Part shown: in pieces, positions 10,707-19,635 of the stretch | How the letters are laid out: every line of letters begins with the position of its first letter | Position numbering within the stretch: the stretch's first letter is position 1 | Assembly (NCBI GenBank): GCA_019359395.1 | Contig: JAHHHK010000002.1 | Span: 62,001 to 126,000 of the forward strand | DNA length: 64,000 bases | Reading direction: 5' to 3' | Source of the DNA: Komarekiella atlantica HA4396-MV6 | GTDB lineage: Bacteria; Cyanobacteriota; Cyanobacteriia; Cyanobacteriales; Nostocaceae | The notes under the pieces: generated by a model | Databases searched by the model: none | Seen by the model: only the letters and a program-made list of their open reading frames with translations | What the model was told of the DNA's origin: nothing | Made by a program: the position numbers and the translations under genes

Positions 10707-13184
10707 TTAGTAATCTTTCTCGACTTTTGCCACTTCCAACATCGTCTTTAAAACCGAATCTGGATTGAGACTAATCGAGTCAATCCCTTGTTCAACCAAA
10801 AACTGGGCAAATTCTGGGTAATCGCTGGGTGCTTGTCCACAAATGCCAATTTTACGGTTGCGTTTTTTGGCAGTTTCTATAGCCATTTTTACCATTCGCT
10901 TCACACCTTGATTACGCTCATCAAACAATCGCGCCACTAATGCCGAATCTCTATCTATACCCAGTGTTAACTGAGTTAAATCATTGGAACCAATGGAAAA
11001 GCCATCAAATACATCAGCAAATTCTTCAGCCATAATTACATTATTGGGCAATTCGCACATTACATAAACCTGCAAGTCGTTAACACCTTGCTTGAGATCA
11101 TTTTTTGCCATTTCTGCTAACACCAAACGTCCCTCATCGGGAGTGCGACAGAAAGGAATCATTGGGATAACATTCGTCAAACCCATCTCTTCGCGTACCC
11201 GCTTGATAGCATGACACTCCAGAGCAAAAGCTTCTCTGTAGCCTTGATCATAATAACGCGCTGCGCCTCGCCAGCCTAACATAGGATTTTCTTCATGGGG
11301 TTCAAACTGTTGACCACCTAACAGATTGGCATATTCATTACTCTTAAAATCTGACATTCTTACAATTACTGGTTTGGGATAAAATGCCGCTGCAATTCTA
11401 CCTATGCCTTGGGCTAATTTATCTACAAAATACTGCGGTTTATCGTCGTAAAGTGCGGTGATGTCAGCAATTTTAGCTTTGACAAATTCATCTTTTAATA
11501 AGTCATAGTGAATCAATGCCATTGGATGAATTTGGATTTGATTGGCGATGATAAATTCTGTTCGCGCTAAACCTACCCCATCGTTGGGAATCGCAGATAA
11601 ACTTAATGCTTCTTGAGGATTACCCACATTCATTAAAATTTGGGTGCGGGTGCGGGGTAAGTCCTCTAAAGGAACTTCTTGAACTTCAAAAGGCAATAAG
11701 CCTGGATAAACTTTACCTTCTTCCCCTTCAGCACAAGAAATTGTTACCTCTTGACCAGTTTTCAAAATATCTGTAGCATTGCCGCATCCCACGATCGCAG
11801 GTACACCTAATTCTCGCGCAATGATCGCCGCGTGACACGTACGCCCCCCAGAGTTAGTAATAATTGCACTAGCACGTTTCATAATCGGTTCCCAGTCGGG
11901 GTCGGTTCTCTCTGTCACCAACACTTCCCCAGCTTTGAATTGGTCGATTCTATGCACGTCTAAAATCAGGTTTACTCTTCCTTGACTAATTGCTTCTCCA
12001 ATTGCACGTCCAATGACAAGAGGGACTGATGATTGGGGATTAGGGATTGGTGAGTGGGAAGATTTTTCGCCAGTCCCCAATAGCAAGCGATAAGTTCGCA
12101 ACACATTCCCCGTCTTCTGCGACTGGACGGTTTCGGGACGCGCTTGGACAACAAAAAGTTGATTAGTAATGCCATCTTTTGCCCACTCGATATCCATCGG
12201 GGTGTAAATACCGTGGACTTGGGAATAATGATCTTCAATTAAAGATGCCCAACGTGCTAGTTGTAAAATCTCTTCATCAGTGATAGCAAATTTGCCTCTA
12301 TCTGCGGTTGACACAGATACATTCTTGGTAAGTTTGGAGCCATCATCATAGATCATTTTGAGTTCTTTACTGCCCAATTTTTTATTAATAATTGGGCGAA
12401 AACCTGCTTTTAAAGTTGGTTTAAAAACATAGTATTCATCTGGATTAACGGCTCCTTGAACAACATTTTCTCCTAAACCGTAGGCTGCGGTAATCAATGC
12501 AGCATCTTTAAAGCCGGTTTCTGTATCAATGGAAAACATCACCCCAGAAGTTGCTAAATCAGAGCGCACCATTTTTTGTACGCCCACGGCAAGCGCAATG
12601 CTAAAGTGATCAAATCCTTTGGTGTGGCGATAAGAAATAGCGCGGTCGGTAAATAGGGAAGCAAAACATTTATGACAAGCTGCTAAAACTCCCTCAGTAC
12701 CGACAACATTTAGGTAACTTTCTTGCTGTCCGGCAAAACTAGCATCAGGGAGGTCTTCAGCAGTGGCGCTAGAACGAACTGCGACATCTGTCTCTGCATT
12801 GTATCGCTCACTTAAGACTTGGTATGCTGTAGCGATCGCCTCTCGCAATTCTACAGGAAAAGGGGTATGTATTAATAGCGATCGCGCTTTTTTCCCCCGT
12901 TCTCGGAGATTTTTGACATCTTCAACATCCAAATCAGCAAAGAGTTGGCGTAGTTTTAATTCTAACCCTGCTGATTTGATGAAATAACGATAAGCATAGG
13001 CTGTGGTAGCAAATCCCGTAGGAACGTCAATACCTTTGGGTGATAGCTGTTGAATCATTTCCCCCAGTGATGCGTTCTTCCCACCAACCAAGGGTATATC
13101 ACTGATGCCAACTTCATCAAACCACAAAATGAGCGATCGCTCTTTAGCAGACGAGGATAAAGTGCTTTTAGATACTGTTTCCAT
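10707..13184 (-). CDS. ppsA: Phosphoenolpyruvate synthase
   Basis: 825 residues. Converts pyruvate and ATP to PEP, AMP and phosphate for gluconeogenesis. Domains in order: N-terminal PPDK/ATP-grasp (VGGKNASLGEMI near residue 30, SSATAEDLPDASFAGQQ near 155), a phosphohistidine domain with catalytic His451 in GGRTCHAAIIARELG, and the C-terminal PEP/pyruvate TIM barrel with CELPNNVIMAEEF and GIDSISLNPDSVLKTM. About 18 residues near position 370-388 (GTGEKSSHSPIPNPQS) are encoded by a GGGGATT-type heptamer tract (12024-12090) in the linker before the swivelling domain. The insert keeps frame and lies outside the motifs, so the enzyme is probably active. Confidence 0.95.
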   Translation of the reverse strand: METVSKSTLSSSAKERSLILWFDEVGISDIPLVGGKNASLGEMIQQLSPKGIDVPTGFATTAYAYRYFIKSAGLELKLRQLFADLDVEDVKNLRERGKKARSLLIHTPFPVELREAIATAYQVLSERYNAETDVAVRSSATAEDLPDASFAGQQESYLNVVGTEGVLAACHKCFASLFTDRAISYRHTKGFDHFSIALAVGVQKMVRSDLATSGVMFSIDTETGFKDAALITAAYGLGENVVQGAVNPDEYYVFKPTLKAGFRPIINKKLGSKELKMIYDDGSKLTKNVSVSTADRGKFAITDEEILQLARWASLIEDHYSQVHGIYTPMDIEWAKDGITNQLFVVQARPETVQSQKTGNVLRTYRLLLGTGEKSSHSPIPNPQSSVPLVIGRAIGEAISQGRVNLILDVHRIDQFKAGEVLVTERTDPDWEPIMKRASAIITNSGGRTCHAAIIARELGVPAIVGCGNATDILKTGQEVTISCAEGEEGKVYPGLLPFEVQEVPLEDLPRTRTQILMNVGNPQEALSLSAIPNDGVGLARTEFIIANQIQIHPMALIHYDLLKDEFVKAKIADITALYDDKPQYFVDKLAQGIGRIAAAFYPKPVIVRMSDFKSNEYANLLGGQQFEPHEENPMLGWRGAARYYDQGYREAFALECHAIKRVREEMGLTNVIPMIPFCRTPDEGRLVLAEMAKNDLKQGVNDLQVYVMCELPNNVIMAEEFADVFDGFSIGSNDLTQLTLGIDRDSALVARLFDERNQGVKRMVKMAIETAKKRNRKIGICGQAPSDYPEFAQFLVEQGIDSISLNPDSVLKTMLEVAKVEKDY

Positions 13185-13361
13185 AATTACCTTTTAAGTT
13201 TATACCTAATCTGTTAATGCCTAATTCCTAATTATTTTTACCTTATTCAATTTTAGAATTTTGAGCTAGTGGCGTGATTTTTAGATTGCGTGATGAAATA
13301 CAAAGCTCTCATCAAGAAACATTAACAATTATTTGGGATAATGGCTGTATCAGAATACTAG

Positions 13362-13778
13362 ATGCAATACACAATGGAGCAACTCAAACAACTGCTGAAA
13401 ATGGCAGAAGATGAACTAACTGAGTACAGCACTGATGCCCGTAAAATTGAAAAACTACGCCGTAAAATAGGTTTATCGGTGTCGGCAACAGAACAGCGGC
13501 AAGTTAAAGAGGCACTATTAGCTACTATAAAATCTAATATAATTACCCAAATTGTTGAAGAACAAAGACAAGCTGTAGCTTTACCATTTTGGGGAATTGC
13601 TGGATTAGGTTTATTATTGGGAATTTCTTTAAATCAACCCATAGGCTTATTAGCAGCTGTAGTTGGGACTGTATCAGCTTACAGAATTCAGAAATGGGGT
13701 TGGCAATTACAAGCAACTCGTCTATTGTTACAAACATTGGAAGATATTGAAGCGCGTATCGCTCAACCCTATAAGTAA
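13362..13778 (+). CDS. Small two-helix membrane protein of unknown function
   Basis: 138 residues. Residues 1-70 are charged and helical (coiled-coil-like, ending in KSNIITQIVEEQRQ). Two hydrophobic segments follow (FWGIAGLGLLLGISL and IGLLAAVVGTVSAYRI), separated by NQP, and then a short helical cytoplasmic tail. No recognised family and no operon partner. Confidence 0.65.
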   Translation: MQYTMEQLKQLLKMAEDELTEYSTDARKIEKLRRKIGLSVSATEQRQVKEALLATIKSNIITQIVEEQRQAVALPFWGIAGLGLLLGISLNQPIGLLAAVVGTVSAYRIQKWGWQLQATRLLLQTLEDIEARIAQPYK

Positions 13779-14243
13779 TAAAACAGATGCACATAGATAA
13801 ATAATTAGTGTGCATTTGTAGTTAAATATACATAGTAAGCGGCTAGTAATTTGATTGACATCTTGTAAGTTTTTAACAATTCCATTGGGATCACCATAAC
13901 AAAAAAATTTAGATATTGGATTTGACAAGACAATCGTTACAATTATTCTTAAGTAGAAGGGCTTAATTAAATCAGAGCTAGAGTAAGGGGCTCTAGCCCT
14001 TAAGAACTTTATATAGAGCGATAAATCGCTCACTACGAACAAAAATTTTATCTTACATTTAATTAGGTCTACCTACTTAACCCAAGCGTATTGAACTAAA
14101 ACCCTTTGTCAGTCTTCTTTAGAAGGCTTTAGCTATTAGCCGGAGAATTCATTCTCACCCGGTTGTTGAAACTAGTGCAAGATCTCAGTTAAACGAACTT
14201 ATAGTTTGATAATGTAAACCTGAAGTCCAAAAACAAAACCGTT
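13779..14243. other. Intergenic region with two palindromes, upstream of ureA
   Basis: No coding signal is convincing. It holds a GGGGCTCTAGCCCT-type inverted repeat (about 13978-14004) and a second palindrome, GAGCGATAAATCGCTCACTAC (14017-14037), whose complement occurs at 41449-41470. The ureA promoter must lie in the last 150 bp. I could not identify a canonical NtcA site (GTA-N8-TAC) there by eye. Confidence 0.5.
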
Positions 14244-14573
14244 ATGCAACTATCACCACAAGAAAAAGACAAACTACTGATTTTTACCGCTGCTTTAGTA
14301 GCAGAGAGACGGAGAGAAAAAGGGCTAAAACTAAATTATCCAGAAGCAGTAGCCTATATATCTGCGGCAATATTAGAAGGCGCAAGAGAAGGAAAAACCG
14401 TAGAAGAATTAATGAGTTATGGAACCACTTTACTAGGTAGAGAGGATGTTATGGAAGGGATTCCAGAAATGATTCATGAAGTGCAAATAGAAGCTACCTT
14501 TCCTGATGGAACAAAATTAGTCACCGTTCATGAGCCAATTCGCAAGTCTATTGTTCCTCTGACACGCTTATAA
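14244..14573 (+). CDS. ureA: Urease gamma subunit
   Basis: 109 residues, slightly longer than the usual 100. Opens with [23 protein letters not shown] and carries [25 protein letters not shown] and [25 protein letters not shown], all standard for UreA. It is the smallest of the three structural subunits of the nickel enzyme that hydrolyses urea to ammonia and carbamate. ureB follows after 26 bp. The extra C-terminal [10 protein letters not shown] is not typical. Confidence 0.97.
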   Translation: MQLSPQEKDKLLIFTAALVAERRREKGLKLNYPEAVAYISAAILEGAREGKTVEELMSYGTTLLGREDVMEGIPEMIHEVQIEATFPDGTKLVTVHEPIRKSIVPLTRL

Positions 14574-14599
14574 TTTTCAAGTTTCAAATTGGGAGTATT

Positions 14600-14974
14600 A
14601 TGATGATTCCTGGAGAAATTATTACCCAATCCGGAGAAATCGAAATCAACACAGGGCGAGATATTATTATATTGTCGGTAGTGAATAAAGGTGATCGCCC
14701 GATTCAAGTAGGTTCTCATTTTCACTTTTATGAAGTTAACTCTGCACTGGAATTTGCTGAAGTTATTTATCAGGACAAAGAAAGAATAATTATTCCATTT
14801 GAGCGATTTAGCCCCAATGATAAAACTAAAGGAATGCGTTTAAATATTCCAGCCGGGACAGCTGTCAGATTTGAACCAATAGATGAAGATGCTAAAGAAG
14901 TTGAGTTAGTCCCCTTTGCTGGTGGACGGGAGATTTATGGTTTTGATGGACAAATTAATGGGGCATTAGACTAG
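14600..14974 (+). CDS. ureB: Urease beta subunit
   Basis: 124 residues, with [39 protein letters not shown] and [15 protein letters not shown] characteristic of UreB. Two ATG codons are adjacent (14600 and 14603); MIPGE at 14603 is the usual family start. In most urease operons ureC would follow. Here the next 291 bp contain repeats, and then ureG. Confidence 0.96.
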   Translation: MMIPGEIITQSGEIEINTGRDIIILSVVNKGDRPIQVGSHFHFYEVNSALEFAEVIYQDKERIIIPFERFSPNDKTKGMRLNIPAGTAVRFEPIDEDAKEVELVPFAGGREIYGFDGQINGALD

Positions 14975-14998
14975 TAAGCATTTTTATTTGCGCCAACC

Positions 14999-15222
14999 TA
15001 CTTAGTACGGTTTTGGGGAAAATTGTAGCATTTTTAACGCAGAGGAGCGCAAAGGTAAGCGCAGCGAAAAGTTCTGTTCGCATAGCGTCTCCGTCAGGAG
15101 AAGGAGGGTTTCCCTCTCTTACGAGACGCTAACGCGAACCGTAGGAAACTTTTCAAGACAGAGGGACACAGAGATTTGCAAATGAAGGGCGCTACGAATT
15201 AATGAAATGCCGTACTTAGTTA
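14999..15222. repeat. Repeat-filled spacer (possible MITE with TACTTAGTACGG-type ends) between ureB and ureG
   Basis: The spacer has similar inverted ends, CTTAGTACGG at about 14999-15010 and CCGTACTTAG at about 15212-15221. Between them lies a dense SDR block (GCGTAGCGTCTCC-like words and GAGACGCTAACGCGAACC, 15075-15150). The inverted ends match imperfectly, so element status is tentative. No ureC sequence is visible in the spacer. Confidence 0.45.
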
Positions 15223-15265
15223 TCCTATTCAGTTTATGGCTAGGATTTAGATAAGGAGATTAACG

Positions 15266-15898
15266 ATGTCAAAATCGGCAGCAAGATTAGGAATTGGAGG
15301 CCCTGTTGGTAGTGGGAAAACGGCTTTACTAGAGTGTATCGTCCCCATTTTGATGGACAGAGGTATTGAAGTAGCAGTAATAACTAATGATTTGCTGACT
15401 ACTGAAGATGCAGACCGCCTCAAGGGTCGCGGTTTTTTGCCCCCTGAACGCATCATCGGCGTGGAAACGGGTAGCTGTCCACATACTGCGATTCGGGAAG
15501 ACCCATCAATGAATCTCCTGGCGGTGAAAGATTTGGAGCTGCTTTATCCGCAGCTAGATATTATCTTCATTGAAAGTGGAGGCGACAATTTAGCTTCCAC
15601 CTTTAGCTACGATTTAGTAGATTCCTATATTTTTGTAATTGATGTGGGAGCAGGGGATGATATTCCTCGTAAAAAAGGCCCTGGCTTCGCACAAGCTAAT
15701 TTAGTAGTAATAAATAAAATTGATATTGCTCCTTATGTCGGTGCTGATTTAGATTTAATCCGTCAACAAGCACCTTTATACCGACAAGAGAAACCAATTG
15801 CTTATACCAATTGCAAAACTGGAGAAGGATTAGATGAAGTGATCAATTTTATTCTGGAAACTGTTCTATTTCGTAGTGCTTCTGTAATAGGAAGCTGA
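15266..15898 (+). CDS. ureG: Urease accessory GTPase UreG
   Basis: 210 residues, full length. Walker A GGPVGSGKTALLE (residue 11 on), the metal-binding CPHTAIREDPSMN (Cys-Pro-His, near residue 72), ESGGDNLASTFS and NKIDIAPYVGADL (guanine recognition). UreG delivers nickel to apo-urease in complex with UreD and UreF. A good ribosome site, AAGGAG, precedes the ATG. ureD follows after 21 bp. Confidence 0.97.
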   Translation: MSKSAARLGIGGPVGSGKTALLECIVPILMDRGIEVAVITNDLLTTEDADRLKGRGFLPPERIIGVETGSCPHTAIREDPSMNLLAVKDLELLYPQLDIIFIESGGDNLASTFSYDLVDSYIFVIDVGAGDDIPRKKGPGFAQANLVVINKIDIAPYVGADLDLIRQQAPLYRQEKPIAYTNCKTGEGLDEVINFILETVLFRSASVIGS

Positions 15899-15919
15899 GA
15901 TTTATTAATATTACCGACA

Positions 15920-16774
15920 TTGGAAATCCTCAAACGAACGAAAAACTTAGAGTTAAGGCTAGAGTGCGATCGCAATGGTAATACGATTGTCAGCCATCAG
16001 TATACTGCTTATCCTTTGGGTATCTCTCGAACCTTCCATTCTGATATTGCCAATCCTGATCACACTTACCTTTATATCACCAGTTCTTCTCCAGGGTTAC
16101 TGGCAAACGATCAGCTAAATATTTCTTTGAAACTTGCCGCTAATACTCATCTTTGCCTTAGCGATCAGTCGGCGACAAAAGTTCATCCTATGCCGATCGC
16201 AGGCTCAAAAGCAACTACTCATTATGAAATTGAAATTAGCGAAGCAGGAACCTTAGAGTTTATCCCCGAACCACTGATTCTTTTCAAAGATGCAACTTTA
16301 GAACAAACAACTAGCATTAAATGTCATCAACAAGGTAAACTCTTCTTGAGTGAAATCATCGTACCTGGGAGACTTGCTAGAGGAGAATTTTACGATTTTA
16401 ACTACTACTATAGTCGCCTACAAGTAACTTCTTCTGAAGGAGAGTTATGGTTTACCGATGCCATGCGCTTGGAAGGAAAACACAATCCTTTCAAAAATTG
16501 CGAACTTTTTGCTTCTGCTCCTATTCTGGGTAATTTAATCGTTATTTTACCCCAAATAAACCTTCAGTTATTGAGTAAAAATTTAGAAGATTTAGAAGCT
16601 GCCAATTGTCCTGGTGTTATGGTCGCAAGCTCCATTTTACCACAGAACAAAGGCCTTTTGATTAGAGCGATCGCAACTGGTACTCACGGACTAAAAAACT
16701 ATCTGCAATACGCCTTAAAATGCGTCCGCCATTTAAACCATCAACCTGATTTCCTTGGATTTCGCAATGATTGA
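15920..16774 (+). CDS. ureD: Urease accessory protein UreD (UreH)
   Basis: 284 residues of the UreD family: a beta-rich scaffold with SSSPGLLANDQLNISLKLAANTHLCL, DQSATKVHPM and LEFIPEPLILFKDATL. It forms the scaffold of the UreDFG complex that opens the active site for nickel insertion. The frame begins with TTG at 15920, because no ATG is available near the expected N-terminus. The stop codon overlaps the preferred ATG of ureE by 8 bp, which suggests translational coupling. Confidence 0.92.
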   Translation: MEILKRTKNLELRLECDRNGNTIVSHQYTAYPLGISRTFHSDIANPDHTYLYITSSSPGLLANDQLNISLKLAANTHLCLSDQSATKVHPMPIAGSKATTHYEIEISEAGTLEFIPEPLILFKDATLEQTTSIKCHQQGKLFLSEIIVPGRLARGEFYDFNYYYSRLQVTSSEGELWFTDAMRLEGKHNPFKNCELFASAPILGNLIVILPQINLQLLSKNLEDLEAANCPGVMVASSILPQNKGLLIRAIATGTHGLKNYLQYALKCVRHLNHQPDFLGFRND

Positions 16775-17309
16775 ACTGGCAGAAACTTACCTCGGCAATA
16801 TCACAGAAAATGCTAGCTTATCTGAACTGCTAGAAAAAGCTGGTAAAGAGCATTACTTAGAAATCTATCTGAGTCAAGCAGATAGCCGCAAAGGAAGAAT
16901 TCACTCTCGTGCTACTTCTGGCGTTGATGTTGGGATTGTTAAAAATCGGGATTGGTTACTGCGAGAAGGAGATATTTTTGAAACTCAAAACGGTAAGTTA
17001 CTGCTAATTCACCTGCAAGAGCAAAAGGTAATGGTACTGAGTTTTACCGAGTTAATAAAAGATTCTTCCTTAAAAACGTTACGCGATCGCGATATTAATC
17101 TAGTTCATTTAGGTCATGTTTTAGGCAATCATCACTGGCCAATTATCATTGAAAATGCTAAAATCTACGTTGAGTTAGTAATAGATACAGAAGTTATAGA
17201 AGCAACCATCCGCAATTTTTCTATTCCTGGCTTACAGATTGATTACGAATGGCGATCGCCTAAAGAACACTTTGTCTCGGAACACACGCACCAGCATAAT
17301 AATTCGTAA
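16767..17309 (+). CDS. ureE: Urease accessory nickel metallochaperone UreE
   Basis: About 180 residues from the ATG at 16767 (the frame is open from a TTG at 16755, but MIELAETYLGN is a better start and overlaps the ureD stop). It has the UreE N-terminal barrel and the C-terminal metal-binding domain with LGHVLGNHHWPI. The tail contains the histidine cluster HTHQH, which is a nickel-binding end, though short. ureF begins 20 bp later. Confidence 0.92.
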   Translation: MIELAETYLGNITENASLSELLEKAGKEHYLEIYLSQADSRKGRIHSRATSGVDVGIVKNRDWLLREGDIFETQNGKLLLIHLQEQKVMVLSFTELIKDSSLKTLRDRDINLVHLGHVLGNHHWPIIIENAKIYVELVIDTEVIEATIRNFSIPGLQIDYEWRSPKEHFVSEHTHQHNNS

Positions 17310-17329
17310 TTACAGCAGATTTCAGGTAA

Positions 17330-18091
17330 ATGAAATACATAAATAAAATCCGAAACCCTGTAGAGACGTTACATGTAACGTCTCTACATGTAACGTCTCT
17401 ACATATAACGTCTCAAAAACTTGCCTTAATGCAGTTATCTGATTCTTTTTTCCCCTCTGGTTCTTTTACCCTATCGCACGGACTAGAAGCTTTGGTGCAA
17501 GAAGGACAACTGTGCTCAGCACAAGACCTGCAAACTTTTCTGCGGTTACTATTGCGTAATAAGATAGGGCCGACGGATATTGTAGCTTTAATTCATGCCT
17601 ATCGAGGAAGTGCGATCGCTGATTTAGCAGCTGTGCGACACGCAGATGCTCAACTATTCGCGCAAACCTTGATCGAAAAAACTCGCGAAACAGCACGCAA
17701 AAGCGGACGCGCCTTGTTAATGGTTGCGAGTACAACTTGGCAAGACTCTCAACTAACAACTCTCAATCTAGATGCGGCTAAAGGGGAAATTCACTGCTTA
17801 CATCCAGTTATCTTTGCCGTAGTTGGTAGAGTAGCTCTTTTGAGTGAACAGGATACAGTGCTAGCTTTTTTGCATAGCTTCATTACAGGTTTATTAGGGG
17901 CTGCTATTCGCTTAAGCGTTCTGGGACACCTACAAGCACAACAAGTCTTGCTCCAGCTAGCACCCGATATCGAAGTAGCCTACCAAATAGCTGCATCTTT
18001 AAGCTTAGATCAGATGTGGTCTTGTACCCCTGCGATCGATATTGCTCAAATGCGACATCAAAAATTGGCTCACAGGTTATTTGCTAGTTAG
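17330..18091 (+). CDS. ureF: Urease accessory protein UreF
   Basis: 253 residues. The family core starts at [24 protein letters not shown] and ends with [23 protein letters not shown]. All-helical, it works with UreD and UreG in urease activation. The first 30 residues are unusual: they are encoded by a triplicated palindrome (17360-17414) and read [17 protein letters not shown]. An ATG at 17429 would give a shorter protein that cuts into the conserved start, so I keep 17330. If the repeat is translated, UreF carries a repeat-made N-terminal arm. Confidence 0.92.
   Translation: MKYINKIRNPVETLHVTSLHVTSLHITSQKLALMQLSDSFFPSGSFTLSHGLEALVQEGQLCSAQDLQTFLRLLLRNKIGPTDIVALIHAYRGSAIADLAAVRHADAQLFAQTLIEKTRETARKSGRALLMVASTTWQDSQLTTLNLDAAKGEIHCLHPVIFAVVGRVALLSEQDTVLAFLHSFITGLLGAAIRLSVLGHLQAQQVLLQLAPDIEVAYQIAASLSLDQMWSCTPAIDIAQMRHQKLAHRLFAS
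17360..17414. repeat. GTAGAGACGTT palindrome with two extra half-copies, inside the ureF 5' end
   Basis: A 28-bp perfect palindrome (GTAGAGACGTTACATG and its complement, 17360-17387) is followed by two more right half-copies (17388-17402, 17403-17414). The same family sits at 46647-46675 (intergenic), 59950-59977 (inside lysA), 38734-38761 (3' end of the iron-type dehydrogenase) and 9944-9972. Confidence 0.85.
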
Positions 18092-18232
18092 GGAATGAGA
18101 AATAAAAAATAAGTATTAATCATTAATCAATTAGAAACAGATAGTATAGCTGGGTATAGCTATTTGGGGGGATGTCAGAATTTGAGGTTTTCATCTAGCT
18201 TGGGAAAGTCGAATAATTTAATTAGACCGACC

Positions 18233-18430
18233 ATGATTAATCCCACTGCCATTTCCATACCTGAACCACAGATACCCACTCCTGAACCCAATCCCTTACC
18301 AAGTCCCGAACCTACACCAGGGCCAACGATTCCCCAACCCTTACCAGACCCCGTACCAGAACCAGTACCCGCTCCCATTCCCCAGCCGGTTCCAGGGCCA
18401 ATTCCCCAAACCATACCTGAACCTGTTTAA
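18233..18430 (+). CDS. Small proline-rich protein
   Basis: About 65 residues from the ATG at 18233 (the frame is open from 18164). After MINPTAISIPEPQ nearly every second or third residue is proline, in PEP, PIPQP and PGP units, with no hydrophobic segment or cysteine. It could be a short extended-coil protein, or the repeat could be non-coding. It ends 30 bp before ychF. Expression is unproven. Confidence 0.4.
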   Translation: MINPTAISIPEPQIPTPEPNPLPSPEPTPGPTIPQPLPDPVPEPVPAPIPQPVPGPIPQTIPEPV

Positions 18431-18460
18431 TTATCTTTGTACTTTAATCCAAAATCCAAA

Positions 18461-19552
18461 ATGCTAAGAGCCGGAATTGTCGGACTTCCCAACGTCGGAA
18501 AATCTACTTTATTTAATGCTGTAGTTGCTAACGCCAAAGCAGAAGCGGCTAACTTTCCTTTTTGCACGATTGAACCGAATGTCGGCGTTGTCGCAGTACC
18601 GGATGAGCGGTTAAACGTTCTCGCTAAAATTTCCAGTTCAGCGCAAATTATCCCAGCGCGTGTTGAGTTTGTGGATATTGCTGGTTTGGTTAAAGGTGCA
18701 AGTCAGGGTGAGGGACTAGGTAATCAATTCCTGTCCCACATTCGAGAAGTAGATGCTATTGTCCATGTGGTACGTTGTTTTGAGAATGATGATATTATTC
18801 ACGTTGCTGGTTCTGTTGACCCAGCGCGAGATATTGAAATCATTAATATAGAATTGGGTTTATCAGATTTAGCTCAAATTGAGCGACGGATTGATCGCAC
18901 CCGCAAATTAGCTCGTACTAGCAAAGATGCACAGTTTGAAATCACAGTACTAGAAAAATTAGCTGCTGCTTTAAATGAAGGGAAATCTGTACGTCAAGTG
19001 AGCTTAAGTGAAGAAGAAACAGAGATTATTAAAGGATTAGACTTACTTACTTATAAGCCAATTATTTACGCCGCCAATGTGTCTGAAGATGAGTTAGCAA
19101 CGGGTAATGATTTTGTCGAAAAAGTTCGGGAAATTGCAGCAACAGAAAATGCCCAAGTTGTGATAGTCTCGGCTCAAGTTGAAGCTGAATTAGTTGAATT
19201 ACCAGAAGAAGATAAAGCCGATTTCCTTGAATCTTTGGGTGTGCAAGAAGGTGGCTTGAAGTCTTTAATTCGTGCTACTTACGCTCTTTTAGGTTTACGG
19301 ACATATTTTACCTGTGGCCCCAAAGAAACCCGTGCTTGGACGATTCATGCGGGAATGTCTGCACCCCAAGCCGCAGGTGTAATTCATACTGATTTTGAGC
19401 GAGGATTTATTCGCGCTGAAACCGTTGCTTATAAAGATTTAGTAGCAACTGGTTCTATGAATGCTGCGAAGGAGAAAGGCTTGGTTCGTAGTGAAGGAAA
19501 AGAGTACGTTGTACAGGAAGGGGATGTGTTGTTATTCCGATTTAATGTGTAG
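18461..19552 (+). CDS. ychF: Redox-regulated ATPase/GTPase YchF
   Basis: About 363 residues from MLRAGIVGLPNVGKSTLFN (ATG at 18461; an upstream TTG at 18437 is less likely). OBG-family P-loop protein with Walker A GLPNVGKST, switch FVDIAGLVKGASQGEGLGN, NVSEDEL and a C-terminal TGS domain ending FRFNV. YchF binds ATP in preference to GTP and associates with ribosomes. The family is nearly universal and the sequence is intact. Confidence 0.96.
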   Translation: MLRAGIVGLPNVGKSTLFNAVVANAKAEAANFPFCTIEPNVGVVAVPDERLNVLAKISSSAQIIPARVEFVDIAGLVKGASQGEGLGNQFLSHIREVDAIVHVVRCFENDDIIHVAGSVDPARDIEIINIELGLSDLAQIERRIDRTRKLARTSKDAQFEITVLEKLAAALNEGKSVRQVSLSEEETEIIKGLDLLTYKPIIYAANVSEDELATGNDFVEKVREIAATENAQVVIVSAQVEAELVELPEEDKADFLESLGVQEGGLKSLIRATYALLGLRTYFTCGPKETRAWTIHAGMSAPQAAGVIHTDFERGFIRAETVAYKDLVATGSMNAAKEKGLVRSEGKEYVVQEGDVLLFRFNV

Positions 19553-19635
19553 GTGTGAACTATATACACTGAGTTGCGATTGCCCAATGTTAACTTTGAT
19601 TTATTGAAAAACTTTAAGTTCAGACACGCAACCAG

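Noticed and set aside
14975-15265. Remains of ureC between ureB and ureG
   Set aside because: The spacer consists of SDRs and repeat ends; I found no fragment resembling the UreC nickel site or flap.
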